A DNA stretch of 64,000 nt from the NCBI GenBank assembly GCA_027574665.1, contig CM050654.1:21954222-22018221 (forward strand), written 5' to 3'. Below, in pieces: positions 1-12,489 of the stretch; position 1 is the first letter of the stretch, and each line of letters opens with the position of its first letter. A model generated the notes under the pieces. The model was not told the origin of the DNA and ran no database searches. It saw only the letters and a program-made list of their open reading frames with translations. Source of the stretch: Rhynochetos jubatus. Taxonomy: Eukaryota; Chordata; Aves; Eurypygiformes; Rhynochetidae. The translations under genes were made by a program, and so were the position numbers.

Positions 1-1159
1 TTGTTTGTGCAGGCATCATTAGTAGGGTATTGCTTACCTAAACAGCAACCGTACATCCACAATTGTGTTTAGAATAACTAGGTGACAAAATGTCTTAGAA
101 GTAATTTAAATTTTCCCTTTAAATATCTTAATGACACTGTAGGGGACAATGTAGCACTTATTTATTGAAGCTTAAATGCTTTATGTCCTTACACCAGAAT
201 TATTGCTCATTACTGTTACAGAACACAGATATTCTATATTATCTTTATCTTAAATGTGAAACATATCAAGTTGGAAAGTCTGTTCACAGCCATGCAGTTG
301 CCTATACTGTTCAACCCAATTCACTTTTCAAGTCGTACTATAAACTTCTAATTCTAAGCAGTCACTTGGAATCCACATATCCATCTTTTTCACACTGAAT
401 GGTCTTATTGAGGCACCGATTGCTATGGACTTTAAACAAGATGTGTGGATTACCTGAAGTACTGAGCCCTTCATCATCAACTTCTGCCTCTGACTGCTGC
501 ATTTGTTATATGCAGAAGGAGGAGATGTTGCATACAAGCCTGTGAAATTCTACGTTAATAAATCAAGGATCTCTTGGCTACTGAACTCACAGCTCTGTTC
601 TCTAGTTAGTTCACAAGTATTTCATATCAAAGGGATGCAAATGTGAAGGTTTAGAAATAAAGGACTAGCTTTCAAATTTGAGCCTAAAAAGCCTGACAAG
701 CAATACCGTTAATAAGTTGCATCACTTTTACCCAGTCTCCCTTCCTGAAACTTAAGCACAATACTGCACAGTGGGACTCAACTTCACTTTCACCTCTGCT
801 CCAGGTAGGAGACTGACTTTGTTCAATGATACAGCACCTACAAAAAACTGCATCAGAGTATTTCATGAAAGTGATCCCATCAACAAAAATTCAAGTAGCT
901 ATTAGAAGTAAAAACTTTGCCTCACTTTCCATTTTTTTCATTACTAGGATGTAGTAACTTCCTGCCTCCTTCCCTGCAATCCCATGACAACATGGCACAT
1001 TCAGATGAAAATAATCTTGGACTATCCCACTGGAAACAGCTTCGTAAGCACCTTTGCAAATGCCAGCTGAATTGTGTAGGCTTTGCGTGATGGTGGAGTC
1101 ATGCTGAACAGCTGGGTGGGCTGTAACTTATTCCAGACTCTTGTGGCAGGTCAGTTCTC

Positions 1160-1221
1160 CTAGTAGAGAAGTGCTGAAGCCAACCACTTCCTCATCTCCT
1201 CCGTGATGTTACATACCCACA
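1160..1221 (-). CDS. candidate terminal MYO3B tail exon
   Basis: A very strong acceptor (pyrimidine-rich ctgtctcctctgtctacttc followed by AG at 1222-1223) precedes a 62-base frame. Entered in phase 1, as the exon at 11407-11542 leaves it, the frame reads VWVCNITEEMRKWLASALLY and then TAG. The nearest minus-strand AATAAA downstream is at 161-166, about 1 kb away. Phase, acceptor and a tidy amphipathic C-terminus are the only support. It does not look like the remembered mammalian C-terminus (which has an acidic ...EDEYYK... block). Other splice-competent blocks lie in between (for example 5172-5193 and 8274-8317), so it may be an alternative end or chance. Confidence 0.22.
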
Positions 1222-4200
1222 CTGAAGTAGACAGAGGAGACAGTGATAGCATACAGACTACTTTCATGGGCCATGCAAGAGAAGGGGCAGTTCTCAAAAG
1301 CTCTCACCCTCCTGACCCAGCAACGCAGGCCACACATTCACATGAGAATAAGGCACAATCAGGATATCATACTAACAAAGTATTGTTTTCAAACAGCTGA
1401 ACTGTTTTAGATTAGTGATGACTTCTCTTCCTGCGTCCTAGTAAAAAGAGGGCCTTCTTTCAGTTCTAGATCACTCCTGGCAAGTCAGCCGGGAACATGC
1501 AGGACACAATGTACACCAGCTTCCAGCACACTGCTGCCTTCCTGCTCTGAGCTTTGTCATCAGCTTGCATGAAAACAGGCATAGGCCCTTCCCACCAAAA
1601 CTTGTTTTGCTCAGTTTGTTTTTGTTTCAAAATGTCCTTCGGGGGAAAGAATCTGGTCAAAAATCCAGCCACAATTCAAACTGTTTATAGAAAACACACT
1701 TGGGGCTCCAATCTGTGGGAGCAATATTTTTAAATGTTTGTGTTTTTTGTTTCTGATTTGTTGTTCTTACTCAATGTTCTGATGTTGGTATGAATAAAGC
1801 CAGACAAAAACCCAAGCATTAGTTGAACAAATGTAATCCAGATACAATGGGCCAGATTTACAGACCAGCCATGCTTATTGGTGGTGTAGCATGAGGATAC
1901 ATGATGAAGCTGAGCATAATAGGCCCAATTTACAGTCACCCTGAGGCCTCTTCACAGAGCACCCTAGCCCAGAAGGCCTGTTTGTTGCATGCAGATCCAG
2001 CTCTGTGTCTTTGTTCCTGCTTGTCTCAGGGTAGGCATAATTCTAAAGCAGGGCAGCACAAACCTGAACAAAAGCCACTAGGAGAAAAGGCTGCAGTCCT
2101 CGAGAAAAAAAGCTGCTTCTCCCATATCCTTTCCTTTTTCCCTAGTTTCAGTTATTGATGTTGAACTGGAGAAACATCTGCAGATATGGGGACGTCTTCC
2201 CCTGCTACACATTTTCAGAGGTTATGAGAGGCATTTGCCCTGCACCAACCCAGTGCCAGCAATCTTCCAGTTTTTGAAGCAGTAGCTTGCAAAGGAAATG
2301 GTAGGCAAAGCCTTTTACAGTCAGACTCAGCTCTCCTACAGATCATATGTACCAATGATAATTTTCAGAAGAAATCTGCAACCTCTCAAACATCAAACCT
2401 GTTACTGAATGGTTTGAAAACCCTAGTTCTTGTTTTCCTGCCCCAAAATGACTTTTGGAAACTCTTAATAAGGTGACACCCAGTTCTACTGAAAATGCAT
2501 CCTGTAATGTTTGCTCATTACTTTGCTGGTAGTAATGTTCCTCCAGTCAACCCAAATTTACAAGTCTTTACCTTTCAGTAAAAATTCAGTATTTCCCTGC
2601 TAGAGAACCCCTCCAAGCTTTCTTCAGCTCAGTTTTATCCTTCTCATTGCTCCTCTAAACATGTTTGTTGTTCTGAGTTTGGCTTTTTCTGACTACAGTA
2701 AATGAAACTGCAAATCCAAAGGCAGCCAATGATGCTATTATTTCCGAGAAATCTTATTTGGAGAATTTGTCTTACAATATCGAGGGGATATGCATGTCAT
2801 CTGCCACTTATTTTTTTAACAGAGCATAAGAAAGAATACAAAAATACAGTTTCTTCCAACGTCTTGTGTTATTTGTTCATTAGCTATGGGCTCTAACCAT
2901 AGTCCTATCTGTGACATACTTCCTCTTTCAGCAACAAGGGATAAAAGATCTTGATAACCCACTGATAAAGGCTGACCGTAAACACTGATCTTAAATTGTC
3001 TGCCAACTCAAAGAATAAATCTGGCCCTGGTTCTGAGAAGCAACTATCATTTCAGCTGAAACCTGTTCATTTTAAAGAATCATGTCCAGAAAGCAAGGCA
3101 CATCCTGTTCTGATTCAGATCACCTTGCATAGGCATAGGATGTCAAGAAGAGATAACTAGACACCACAAAAGCCTCTAGAAGAGTATGAACCTGACTTAG
3201 AACCCTTGAGCAAATTCCAGTACATTTGGAAAGGTAGATAAGATGCAGAAAGTCTTAGGTTAATGAATTCAGGCCTGACTAAATTAAAAAATTTTAAGCT
3301 CTTGCTAAGGTCCAATATTGAATAAGGAGATGGATGCAAACAGAGGAATAAGAAGTAACATTAGGAAATAAAACTGAAAAATCCTTCAATTCTTTTCTGC
3401 AGACAAAAACTGCCTGAAAGTTAAGCTTGACTCACTTCAAACCAAACTTTTTAATTTATGCTTTCAATGACCCTCATATAATCCGCAAAGAAAATTACAG
3501 CAGAATTTAACCCAGTGTGTATCAGCAGTTTAAGAGTTATTTATCTAGATCCTGTTGAGATCATCAACATTTTTACAAATGTAATTTCCAAAAGGTAGAG
3601 GGCATTATAGTTGTATGTACTGGATCAAACAGTGAAGTAAAGAATGTAAGACTAAGTGCTAGAAGTCCAGTGGGGGTAATCTCAATTTCTCTTGTCTTGG
3701 TTAACTTCTGGAAGGTTGTTCTAGAGCTGAGTGAATTGCTTAACTGGCTCTGCTATTTAGAGTCTTGTGTTTTACCTTGTCTCTTCTCCTGATGTGACAG
3801 TATGTATGGACATATTTTGCTCTCTTTTTTTTTGTTTGTTTTGGAAAGTGTCCAAAATTCATAAATAAGAAATGAAAAAGGGTTACTGAAGAAAGGTTAT
3901 ATTACACAAGGGAAAATTTCCCTTATTTCATCTGGTCCGTTTTTTATCATCAAAGATTTTGGACCAATTAATGCTCCACCCTTTCAGAGACACACACTTC
4001 CTAAGCATAATGAAAAACTATGTTGACAACAACGATGTAAAATGTTGCAAACTAATGAGGCATTGATATGGGCACTACGGCAAAGGAAACAGTTCATCAA
4101 GTATTACCCTTCATAAAGATTTTGCCTTTCAAAACAGGGCATGAAGTATACCTCTCCTACAGCAATAAAGTGATGTGGTCCTTTCAAATGCTTTAAAGCT

Positions 4201-4320
4201 AGAATTAAACTTTTCCCTGAAAAAATTTCAGCAGCTATATATGGGAAAAGCAATGCTACAGAAAGCAGTAGTACATTTCCTTGCTAAGACTAGCAAGCGT
4301 TCTGTCATTACTGAAACTAA

Positions 4321-4628
4321 ACCCTATTTTTTTTTCATTACTTTTGCATGTCATCCTCTTCTTCCTCCTTTCTCTACCCTGCTTCTCTGCATCAGTTTTC
4401 TTCTTAGATGTTATATTCTCCTCCACTCCACTTTTGGCTTGTTTTCTGCTCAATGACCTCTGTCCATGCCTCTCATCTGTTTTTCCTATATGTAGAGTTC
4501 TGCATGGTTTCACCTGTCATGGGCAGTGTCTTCTGCCCTACTGAGATACCCTCTCTCCAAGAAAAGGTTAGGTTGGTTCTCGTTTCCTTTTTTCCTCCAC
4601 GTCTCTTTTTTTTCCTTCTTCTTTTTGG
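4321..4628 (+). repeat. pyrimidine-rich low-complexity stretch
   Basis: The plus strand is dominated by T and C, with runs such as tcctcttcttcctcctttctc and tcttttttttccttcttc. Open frames on either strand here come from this composition, not from coding. On the gene's transcript the region is purine-rich, so it is not a polypyrimidine tract for MYO3B splicing. Confidence 0.6.
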
Positions 4629-5600
4629 AAATAAGCAGTTAGAAGTAAGCTGAAGAAGTTGCTTACCCTTGCAAGTCACACCACAAATCACTACAATGTT
4701 ACAAACAAGTTACAGAATTTAAGCTGCAAAGTGACTGAAACTCACTGCTTTTCTGACTGCATGTTTGTTTTGTGGGTGGAAAGAGATTTTCTTCAATGCG
4801 TGTCAATGATTGCTTGTGTGGTGTGGTACCACCATGTAGGCAATCTTTGAATTAAAACATTTAATGCTGCAAGTTGTTTCTGATGATGAAATTTGATTAT
4901 GAAAATCCTGCTTCATTTGCAATGCTCTGAGACATTTCTACCTGTGACTCTCTGTGATGACTATGTTGTTCCCAGGGAATGAAAACAGACCAGTTTGCAA
5001 ATAAAAATATCTAATCTACTCATGTAACATTTGATTTTTCTAAAGCAGTTAAGCTCCTTTGGATATGAAGCTGAGGAATTCACCCTTTTAGGTCTCTAAA
5101 TCAATGATCAAAAGGCAGATAGCATGAGCTTGGTACAGCAGACAGAAAACTGATATATACTATGGACTCACCTAACAGCTGTTCTGAATACCACTGCAAG
5201 GGGCAGACTCTTATGAGGAGATTAAGAGCAGTACTACTTCCAATTTATCAGTTTCTTATGAATGAAAAATTAATTGGAAGCACATGGACCACAACAGATG
5301 AAAGAAATTGATATCACTTCATCTCTAAATCTGATGAGCAAAATATAAGGGGTGAGCCTGAACTGGAATCTTATACCTGTGCCCTTTTGGGACATTAAGG
5401 GAGATAGGATGCAGATCTGAACTTCATATATATCCACCTGTCCCTGACAACAAAACAACAGCTCCAAGATTTTTGTTACACAAATATACCTTTTACTGAT
5501 TTTTAACTACAGCAGCTGGTTGGTTTGAATTTTTATAACTATGCCCATATATGCTGCTACTCAATATAGCTCACAGGTTTTTGTAGATCTGCAGGAAACT

Positions 5601-5621
5601 TTGTTGTTGTTGTTGTTTTTG
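5601..5621. repeat. short (TTG)n microsatellite
   Basis: Five consecutive TTG units are followed by a short T run. This is a small simple repeat in non-coding sequence. Confidence 0.85.
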
Positions 5622-8600
5622 TAAATAAGCCTTTTAAATAAGCCCGCAAGCTAACTGTTATTCATTTGATAGTCATGCTCTTTATCATAACTAAGAATAT
5701 ACAGTAAAGAACAGCATTAAAAGAATGTAGAGAAAACAATTGCACCACTTTGCTGCAGGCACTTTTGGTGTTTGCAAATCCCAGCACTACAAAAAGGGGC
5801 TGGAACAATGTAATATTTTTTTCCTCATTCTGAATGTGACAAACACAAGACACTGGTGAGAGGGAGCCCCAAGAATAGCACTACACTCATGAAGCCACAA
5901 AGACCCAAAGACGTACTTCCTAGCCTTTGGAGAAAGCAACTAGCTGCAGCTGAAGGTAAAGACCTGGTACAGCTTGCCAACTTAAATGCCAGGCAATCAC
6001 ACCTATTCTTGATATTTGATTCCTAACAAAATGTAAGAGTCAGATGAGGGAGGACGCGTTACAGATGACCGAGTCTTCTGTGGATATTCTTGATGCTGTT
6101 CAGCTTGTTAGCTAGCTCTGCATTCTCCCTGTTAGACCTAGCTTGGCTGCCACGGCAGACCAACATGGCAAGCAACAGGCAATACTTACTAACTACCTAG
6201 TCACGCTTCGTGCCTTCTCACACAGAACAGTGATTTGTACAAGGCAGGGTGAACCTTAAAGACAAAGAATGGGTACTAACATATTTTTAGAAAAGAAATA
6301 TTAGAATTCATAAAACTGTTCTTTCACATACGTTGTGTTACAGCTAAGGTATGCCTGTTGCCTGCCTGAGCACAAATAGGGAAGCAGCTTCTCTTTCTCC
6401 CACTGGCAGCAGTAACAATACTTCCTGTGATTTTGCTATTCTTATCTTCCCTTAGGGGAAAGGTGTTAGAAGCAGGGAAGGTGAGAGTGTGGCATTATTT
6501 TTCTGGTGTACTGCCAACATCAGCCAATGCATGAGCACAACTGGATTCTGATAATCCTCTCCATCTGCAAGGAAGATTCTCAGGAAAGATAATCCTTGCT
6601 TGGGCACAGAAATGAGCTCTGCAAGTTTGTAATTACTGCTCCAAGCTAGTATTTGCTATTGCTGTATTCAGCTTAACCATTATAATCAACTGAGGTTATC
6701 CGTGAGATAACTGAATATAAAATACTTCTAAGGGGTAGAAAGAAGTAATGACGGAGAGCCAAGGAACACAATCGTGGTCACGAGCAGAGCTAATGAACAA
6801 CTGACATAAGGTAATTTCTTTCAACCCAAATACTTCACAGCCAGTTCATGATTTACTGAATGGAATACCTATTTATTGAACTGTATCGGTGAGTAACTTG
6901 TAATATCTAGATCTCCACGTATGTGAAGTCCTGCAAATATTTTGTCCTGAGTATTTACCCTTTACTTGTCAGAGACCTTTTTTTCATTTACATTGATCAA
7001 CCATGCAAACTATATACCATGTCTTGGGTTTCTATTGAGGTGTATACAATTTTTGGCAATTAATCCCAATCCACTAGAATAATTACCCAAACCAGAATAC
7101 AGAAAAAATACGAACACATGCAAAGTACAAAAGATATTTTTTTTCCCAGAAATGAACTTCTTGTCGTACTTTCTGAGCTTCCCACAACTCACGTACCATT
7201 CCATCACCATCACGGTAATTATGCTACTGCTTTTACTACTGTGTTTTCTCTTCATAGTATCTTTGAAGAACTGTAAAAATGTAAATAATTCAGGAAAACA
7301 TACAGTGTCTTCTAGAAAGAAAGATCTGAAATCCAGCTATTACCACTTTGCTGTGGGGAATTCAGCAGAGTGAATTCACATTTTTAAATACCAGCAAAGA
7401 ACCAGAAATTATTTGGTAACATAGAGCTAGCAGAAGAAATCATAGTTCTGTCAAAGTCAATGATTGTCTTAGACTTTTTCCAACAAAATATTTTGGAATA
7501 AAGACACTATCTAAAGCTTTCCTACAGTGGGAAAAGTCAAATCCTTAACTGTCCCTTTCTTTGCAATTTGCAATAAAGAGAGAATTTGTAATAAAAAAGT
7601 ATTATTATAGTTATTCTCATAGGACAGATCTTCTCAAAGCTTTGTACCTACTGTATGTATTCTAAATTTATTTAGATAAAATGGTGCAGTTTTATAGAAA
7701 TAGAAGAGTAATGAATTAGGAACCACACTATTTGCCTGAGTAGATCAGTCATCTGAGATACACTGCTGGTTCAGAGCAACCGTAACTGTGGCAAAATAAT
7801 AAAAATAAGGTTGCTGGAGAGAAATTTAAAACAATAACAACAGAATGGCAAAGTACTGCATGATACAAAGCTTCACCACCACCAAAGAAATGGCAAAAAG
7901 AAGGCCCCACACAAAACTGTATGTCATGGATAGAAAATGAAGATAGAAAAAGCAGGTGAACTGCAGTTCGGATCAGAAAGACAGTGTTAGGCATTATGTG
8001 TTAAGACAAGAAACTGAATCCCTGTTTAAATTTGGGGTTTTTTTGGCACAGCATTACTGTGTATATATTATTCAACTTTATTAGATTTCTCATATTTCTT
8101 ATTATTTTTCAATCAATATTTCAGTGAGAGATCTGCTGTCTCCTTTTACTGCAATGCAGCCATTACAAGCTGAATTTCAACTTATTTTCTGTAGAATAAG
8201 TACAGAGCTGTCTCTGAAGAACTTTACTGCAGTTTATCTGTGACGTTTACTTGCATCTTATTTTATCTCTCACCTTTGATACTAATCAGTCATGGCTGCA
8301 GGTCAAATCTTTTTGCACTGGAAACAAACATAATAACCAATCCAGAAGTAAACCAGCCTATAATGAAATTCACTGCCTAGGGCTAAACATAGAGCTAACG
8401 TGTTTAACAAATCAAAGCTTGTATTTATCACTTGTCACTGTTTGTGTCTTTGTCTATTGGAGGAAAAAAAAACAATTAAGAAGATGAGCAGTAAAGAAAA
8501 ACTTAAGAACAGCCCAATTTCTCTTCAGACTGGTTGGTCTGTTACTTTGGCAAAATGTAAATCATGCCATCTCTCAGTAGGAAGAGGTTTAACAGAAAGT

Positions 8601-11406
8601 GGCTATGGGTGAAGCAGTTCAGCGTACAAGTTATCGGTACAAGTCTCAGCTGAAAACTTTACATAAGACTGAGAGAAGTTCAACTGACTTCATTTACGTT
8701 TGCAGTCAGATTTTCTTAATCCCCACTGGAAGTATATGGTGAAGCACTGAAACCCTGAAACTGATGTACTGTTTGTCACCCTAATGGCTAGTGAAACTAA
8801 CAGGCTCCTGCCCCGCACAAATGCAGAAACCAGAAGCTCAGGCCTTCCACGAGCTGGGAGGTGATGGTCCCTCTTGGGGCCAGGCCCTGTGACCCTGTGC
8901 AACCACAGCTCATGCATGCACTTAACCCGCGCTGCATGCAATTTGGCCATCCTGCTCAGTCTTTCTGTGACCCAGTGTAAAGGCTTTTGAAGTGAAAAAG
9001 AGGCTTTTGTTTCTGCATTAATTGCAGTCTTCACAGGATCTTTGTGGAAATTCCTTTGCCAATCTACTCCTGAGAATGGACAGCCCATGCTATTAGACAG
9101 CTGGATAACAAGATGTGAGTGAATAGTCTGCTTGACTAATACAAAAAGATGTAAACTCATTTCAACCATTCTTCCCTTTTGTGTTCCGCCCCCCCGCCTG
9201 CACTAGTGCCTCACCTATCGAGGCCTCAAGACAAATGAGCAGCCTGTCCTTGCCTTCGTGCTTAAGCCTGGATGCAGGCTCGGCCCTTCAGCAAACATCA
9301 ACAGTGCTTCATAACTGGGTTGTGGACCAGTGCAGAAACCTGTCACGTTCCATTCCCCATTGGCCTCTGTGTGCCAGGTCCACAGCACTACAACCAGGCT
9401 GACACACTAGTTCTGCCTGTAATGTAACTGAAAGGGAATTCAAAATCAACCTGTAACATTGCAGAATAATGTTTTACTGTGAAAAATAAGTCTTTGCGTT
9501 GTTTGGACCACCTAGTGGATGGCTTTTTTTGTGTGAATAACAGTTTATGTAGTACAGACCTACATTATAAAACACATGTATTTTATACACATGTTCTTAT
9601 TCCAAAAAGATATTTGCCATTCCACTTAGTTTTCACAATAGATCTAACAATATTCTCTTCTTCAAAGTATAATGCACACAGTATGACTGAATACAGATTA
9701 AGCAGCATGTGAAAGCATTTGAACTTCTGAACGCAAGCCATGCTTTCCAAAGCACCTAAGGAAGTTGTTACTCTTCAGCAGGTTTACTTCCTTAAGAGTT
9801 ACTCATTGAATTGTGATTTATATGATCATCTATCTGAATACCTTCACGCTTAACTGAGAAATTCCTTACTTCCCTGTAGTTGCATGCTTATTCATTTACA
9901 AATACATGTCTCTTAAGTAGTTCAGATCAATGTTGCATTTACCGCTTCTTCAAATTCTGTTCTTCTACCACTTCACATTTTTTGAAGTCTCTCTAAATGA
10001 CTGTGTAATGGCACTGAATCACATGCTTGCTAAGGGTGTAACTGTGAGTTTCAGTCTCTATCTGCTCTACCTCAGACACGATGTCTTTGATTTCAAGGAG
10101 ACTAGTTGCAGGGTAGTATACAATACCCAGTGAGAGTATGGATGACAGATTCGGGCCCTGACTGCTTTCCTCAAGAGGATTTGCTGCAATGAAGATATTT
10201 CTGTTTGACGGGTGTATTGTTTAACATGTAATAATTTCAGATAGTAATGCACGCATCCCCTGCAGTCCCACACTATGGACTCTACACCCATATGGACAGA
10301 AATGCACGAAGACAGATAAATGGATTTCTCAACCTGCTGTGTTCACATACAATTCTGTTTTTAACATGGAAAGCGTATTATGCCTGTGTAGAAGACTAAA
10401 AACACTGAATTTGCACTTTTTTCTGTAACAGAAGGCTCTCCCTATAAATACCTGTCTTCTTGCCTTTACATTGTAAATTGTTTAACTTACTGCTGTAAAG
10501 TTAAACACAGAAATTGAAGGATTAGGGCTCAAGTATTCAGATAAATATTTGTAGACTTACAAGAGGAAAGATGTCCCATTAAATGTATGAACAGAAGTGT
10601 TCATGTATGTCACAAACTTATAAACAACTAATTTTCAGTAATAACCTGGAAATGAAGGTATTATCGTTTTTATTTTGGCTGTAGTTACAGATACCACATT
10701 TTCAACCTACGTCATCTTAAACTGTGGAGGGTGTTCTATGATGCAGCATTAAAGTCTGTATTCACAGATTTGCAAGGACATAATGATTACAATAACAGGG
10801 AAAAGTATTCTGATTGGTAATGATTTCCTGGAATATTCAAATATAAACCAGCTAAAATTCAAACAAATGTCATAATACTTTACTTCAAGTTTTTAAACTG
10901 TTACCGACCATGGCAAAAATAATGTATCAGCAAATAAAATAAATTTAAAAAATTCCCACTGCATAGATTGTATAATTATTGCAGACTTTCCTGTGTTACT
11001 GACTGAATCTTTGTGCGTGTGAACAAACAAATTGTCTTTCATTCTGCCAAACATAAGAGATTTCATTACTGTCTTCCAATTTTAAGGCTGGAAGGCAAAG
11101 GAAAGCTGAAGCTCCTGAAAGTCAATTCGATTTCATTAAAGGGTTTTTTTGAGATTATTAAACACATTTTTAGTAGAAATCATATTTTAAAAATCTTTAT
11201 ACGTCTGCCTCTGTAATTCAGGTACTTCAGGGTTTTTTATATTTCCAGGTGGAAAATGTGCAGCAGAAAGTTAGTTCCTTTATGTTTCCTGCCTTCCAAG
11301 GGTTTGTTAAAAGACCTCATCAATATATAAAGCAAGTTACATGCTGACAACACGTAGCTTATAAATAGTAAACGAAAGACCTCTATCACTTTACTATATT
11401 TCTTAC

Positions 11407-11542
11407 CTTCTTTTTTATGGGATCTCAAGGGACTTGACAACTGATGATCTGCAACTGACTGGGATTGGCTAATTGATTGTGAATCATTCGTTTCAAACAA
11501 ATGTTTTCGAATAAATGGAGAAGCAGAAATCTTATCCAAATC
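11407..11542 (-). CDS. MYO3B: MYO3B exon: Ser/Gln-rich tail segment
   Basis: The acceptor is TTTTTTATTCCACAAG and the donor AAAGAAG|GTAAGA, which is a near-perfect donor. The 136 bases run from phase 0 to phase 1 and encode DLDKISASPFIRKHLF, then ETNDSQSISQSQSVAD, then HQLSSPLRSHKKE. The segment is hydrophilic with several Ser-Gln pairs and basic residues, as expected for a flexible myosin tail or cargo-binding linker. It is not a domain I can name. It is the last exon I can join with confidence. Its strong donor implies at least one more exon at lower coordinates. Confidence 0.82.
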
Positions 11543-12425
11543 CTTGTGGAATAAAAAATGCTGGTTTAGGCACATAAATATTTTGATTCCATTCTGCCAT
11601 GATAACTTAAAGTTGCGATCCCACAGAGAGAGAAACTTCTTGTTTTCTATGACTCTGTGAAATGTCTAATGCTAGATTTGTTACAGAAGATTCTTGTGGC
11701 TTTCAGCAACACTGATTTAGCACCCATGTCACAAACATTTGTTTACTTTTTCCATTTAACTTATTTATCCCCTTTCCTCATGCAGTTAAATCATAGCATG
11801 CACTGTATGCTGATTTCCTCTCATAGTTAATTTGTATCTTTAGAAAAAAGCTATAGGAAGGTATTAATCTGCTTAACATTTCTAAGTACATCATCCAAGG
11901 GATTTTGTTTTTTTAATCTTACATATGCTCAGCAGAGTTACTGGCAAAAACTGTACATTTTCTCCATTTCATCCTTTCAACATCAAATGGTAAGCAGCAA
12001 AAATTGGATCAGACTTCAAAGACTATGCTGTGCTCCAAGTCACAGAGCGACTCCTCCATTTCACATATTGAATTCGAGCAGGATATCAAAGTGCTACCAA
12101 AGAACCTCAGGTCCTTACTAAAAAAGAGTCTCTAACATCTGTAGAAAGTGAAGTGCACAGACAAATCACCTCAGGGAGCAGCTAGCATTTATTCTCAGCA
12201 GCAAATTTCCAGCCTTTTGATTCTCTTATTCACTGTACCTCCCTGTCTTTCTACAGAACTAAAGTTCTTAGCAAGCAGGCTTTTGTCTCAAAGACTTCAA
12301 AACATCACTAACGGTTTCATGTTCAGATGCCTGTGCCAAGCAGCCATGAACACATTGCAGAACTGTGGACTCAGGAATTTGAAGTTATAATGTGAAGTTA
12401 TTTTAGAATATAAACTTAGTAGTAC
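11543..12425 (-). other. MYO3B: MYO3B intron, 883 bases
   Basis: This intron lies between the two confident tail exons, with a GTACTA donor and a CACAAG acceptor. It is AT-rich and I see no repeat or RNA gene inside. Confidence 0.8.
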
Positions 12426-12489
12426 CTTTTTTGTTTGTTTGTCAAGAAAATCAGGCACTGCAGGACAAGACTGGTTACTGGTTTGCTGC
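12426..12489 (-). CDS. MYO3B: MYO3B exon: tail segment
   Basis: The acceptor is TTTGCTTTTAG and the donor AAAAAG|GTACTA, for 64 bases from phase 2 to phase 0. After a shared Trp codon it encodes QQTSNQSCPAVPDFLD and KQTKK. The QTSNQS string resembles GDTSNQSSG, which I recall just after the IQ region of human MYO3B, so the tail appears homologous although diverged. The phase agrees with both neighbours, which is the main support, since the exon is short and not strongly conserved-looking. The next intron toward the 3' end is 883 bases. Confidence 0.8.

Larger units (their letters stand above)
1..11406. other. region beyond the last confident MYO3B exon
   Basis: No further exon is certain in these 11.4 kb. 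I looked for the conserved class III tail homology motif (Pro-Glu-Asp followed by a Tyr-Tyr pair, and Asp-Glu-Tyr-Tyr-Lys) on the minus strand and did not see it. The missing tail exons may therefore lie to the left of the window. What is present: a possible terminal exon (1160-1221), a pyrimidine-rich tract, a short (TTG)n run, a 35-codon open frame (6059-6166, minus) and a somewhat GC-richer stretch at about 8780-9400. The rest is AT-rich sequence in which I recognise nothing. Confidence 0.6.

Noticed and set aside
1..41. Strong minus-strand donor (TTTAG|GTAAGC) near the left edge
   Set aside because: An open frame runs into it, but no convincing acceptor was found upstream on the transcript, so no exon is claimed.
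4256..4691. Overlapping open frames of 72-93 codons on both strands
   Set aside because: They arise from the pyrimidine-rich low-complexity tract. The Lys/Arg-rich and Leu/Phe/Ser-rich translations are complementary shadows.
8690..9169. 159-codon open frame on the minus strand
   Set aside because: It lies in a locally GC-richer stretch where stops are rarer, shows no recognisable domain, and has no splice-phase link to MYO3B. Treated as chance.
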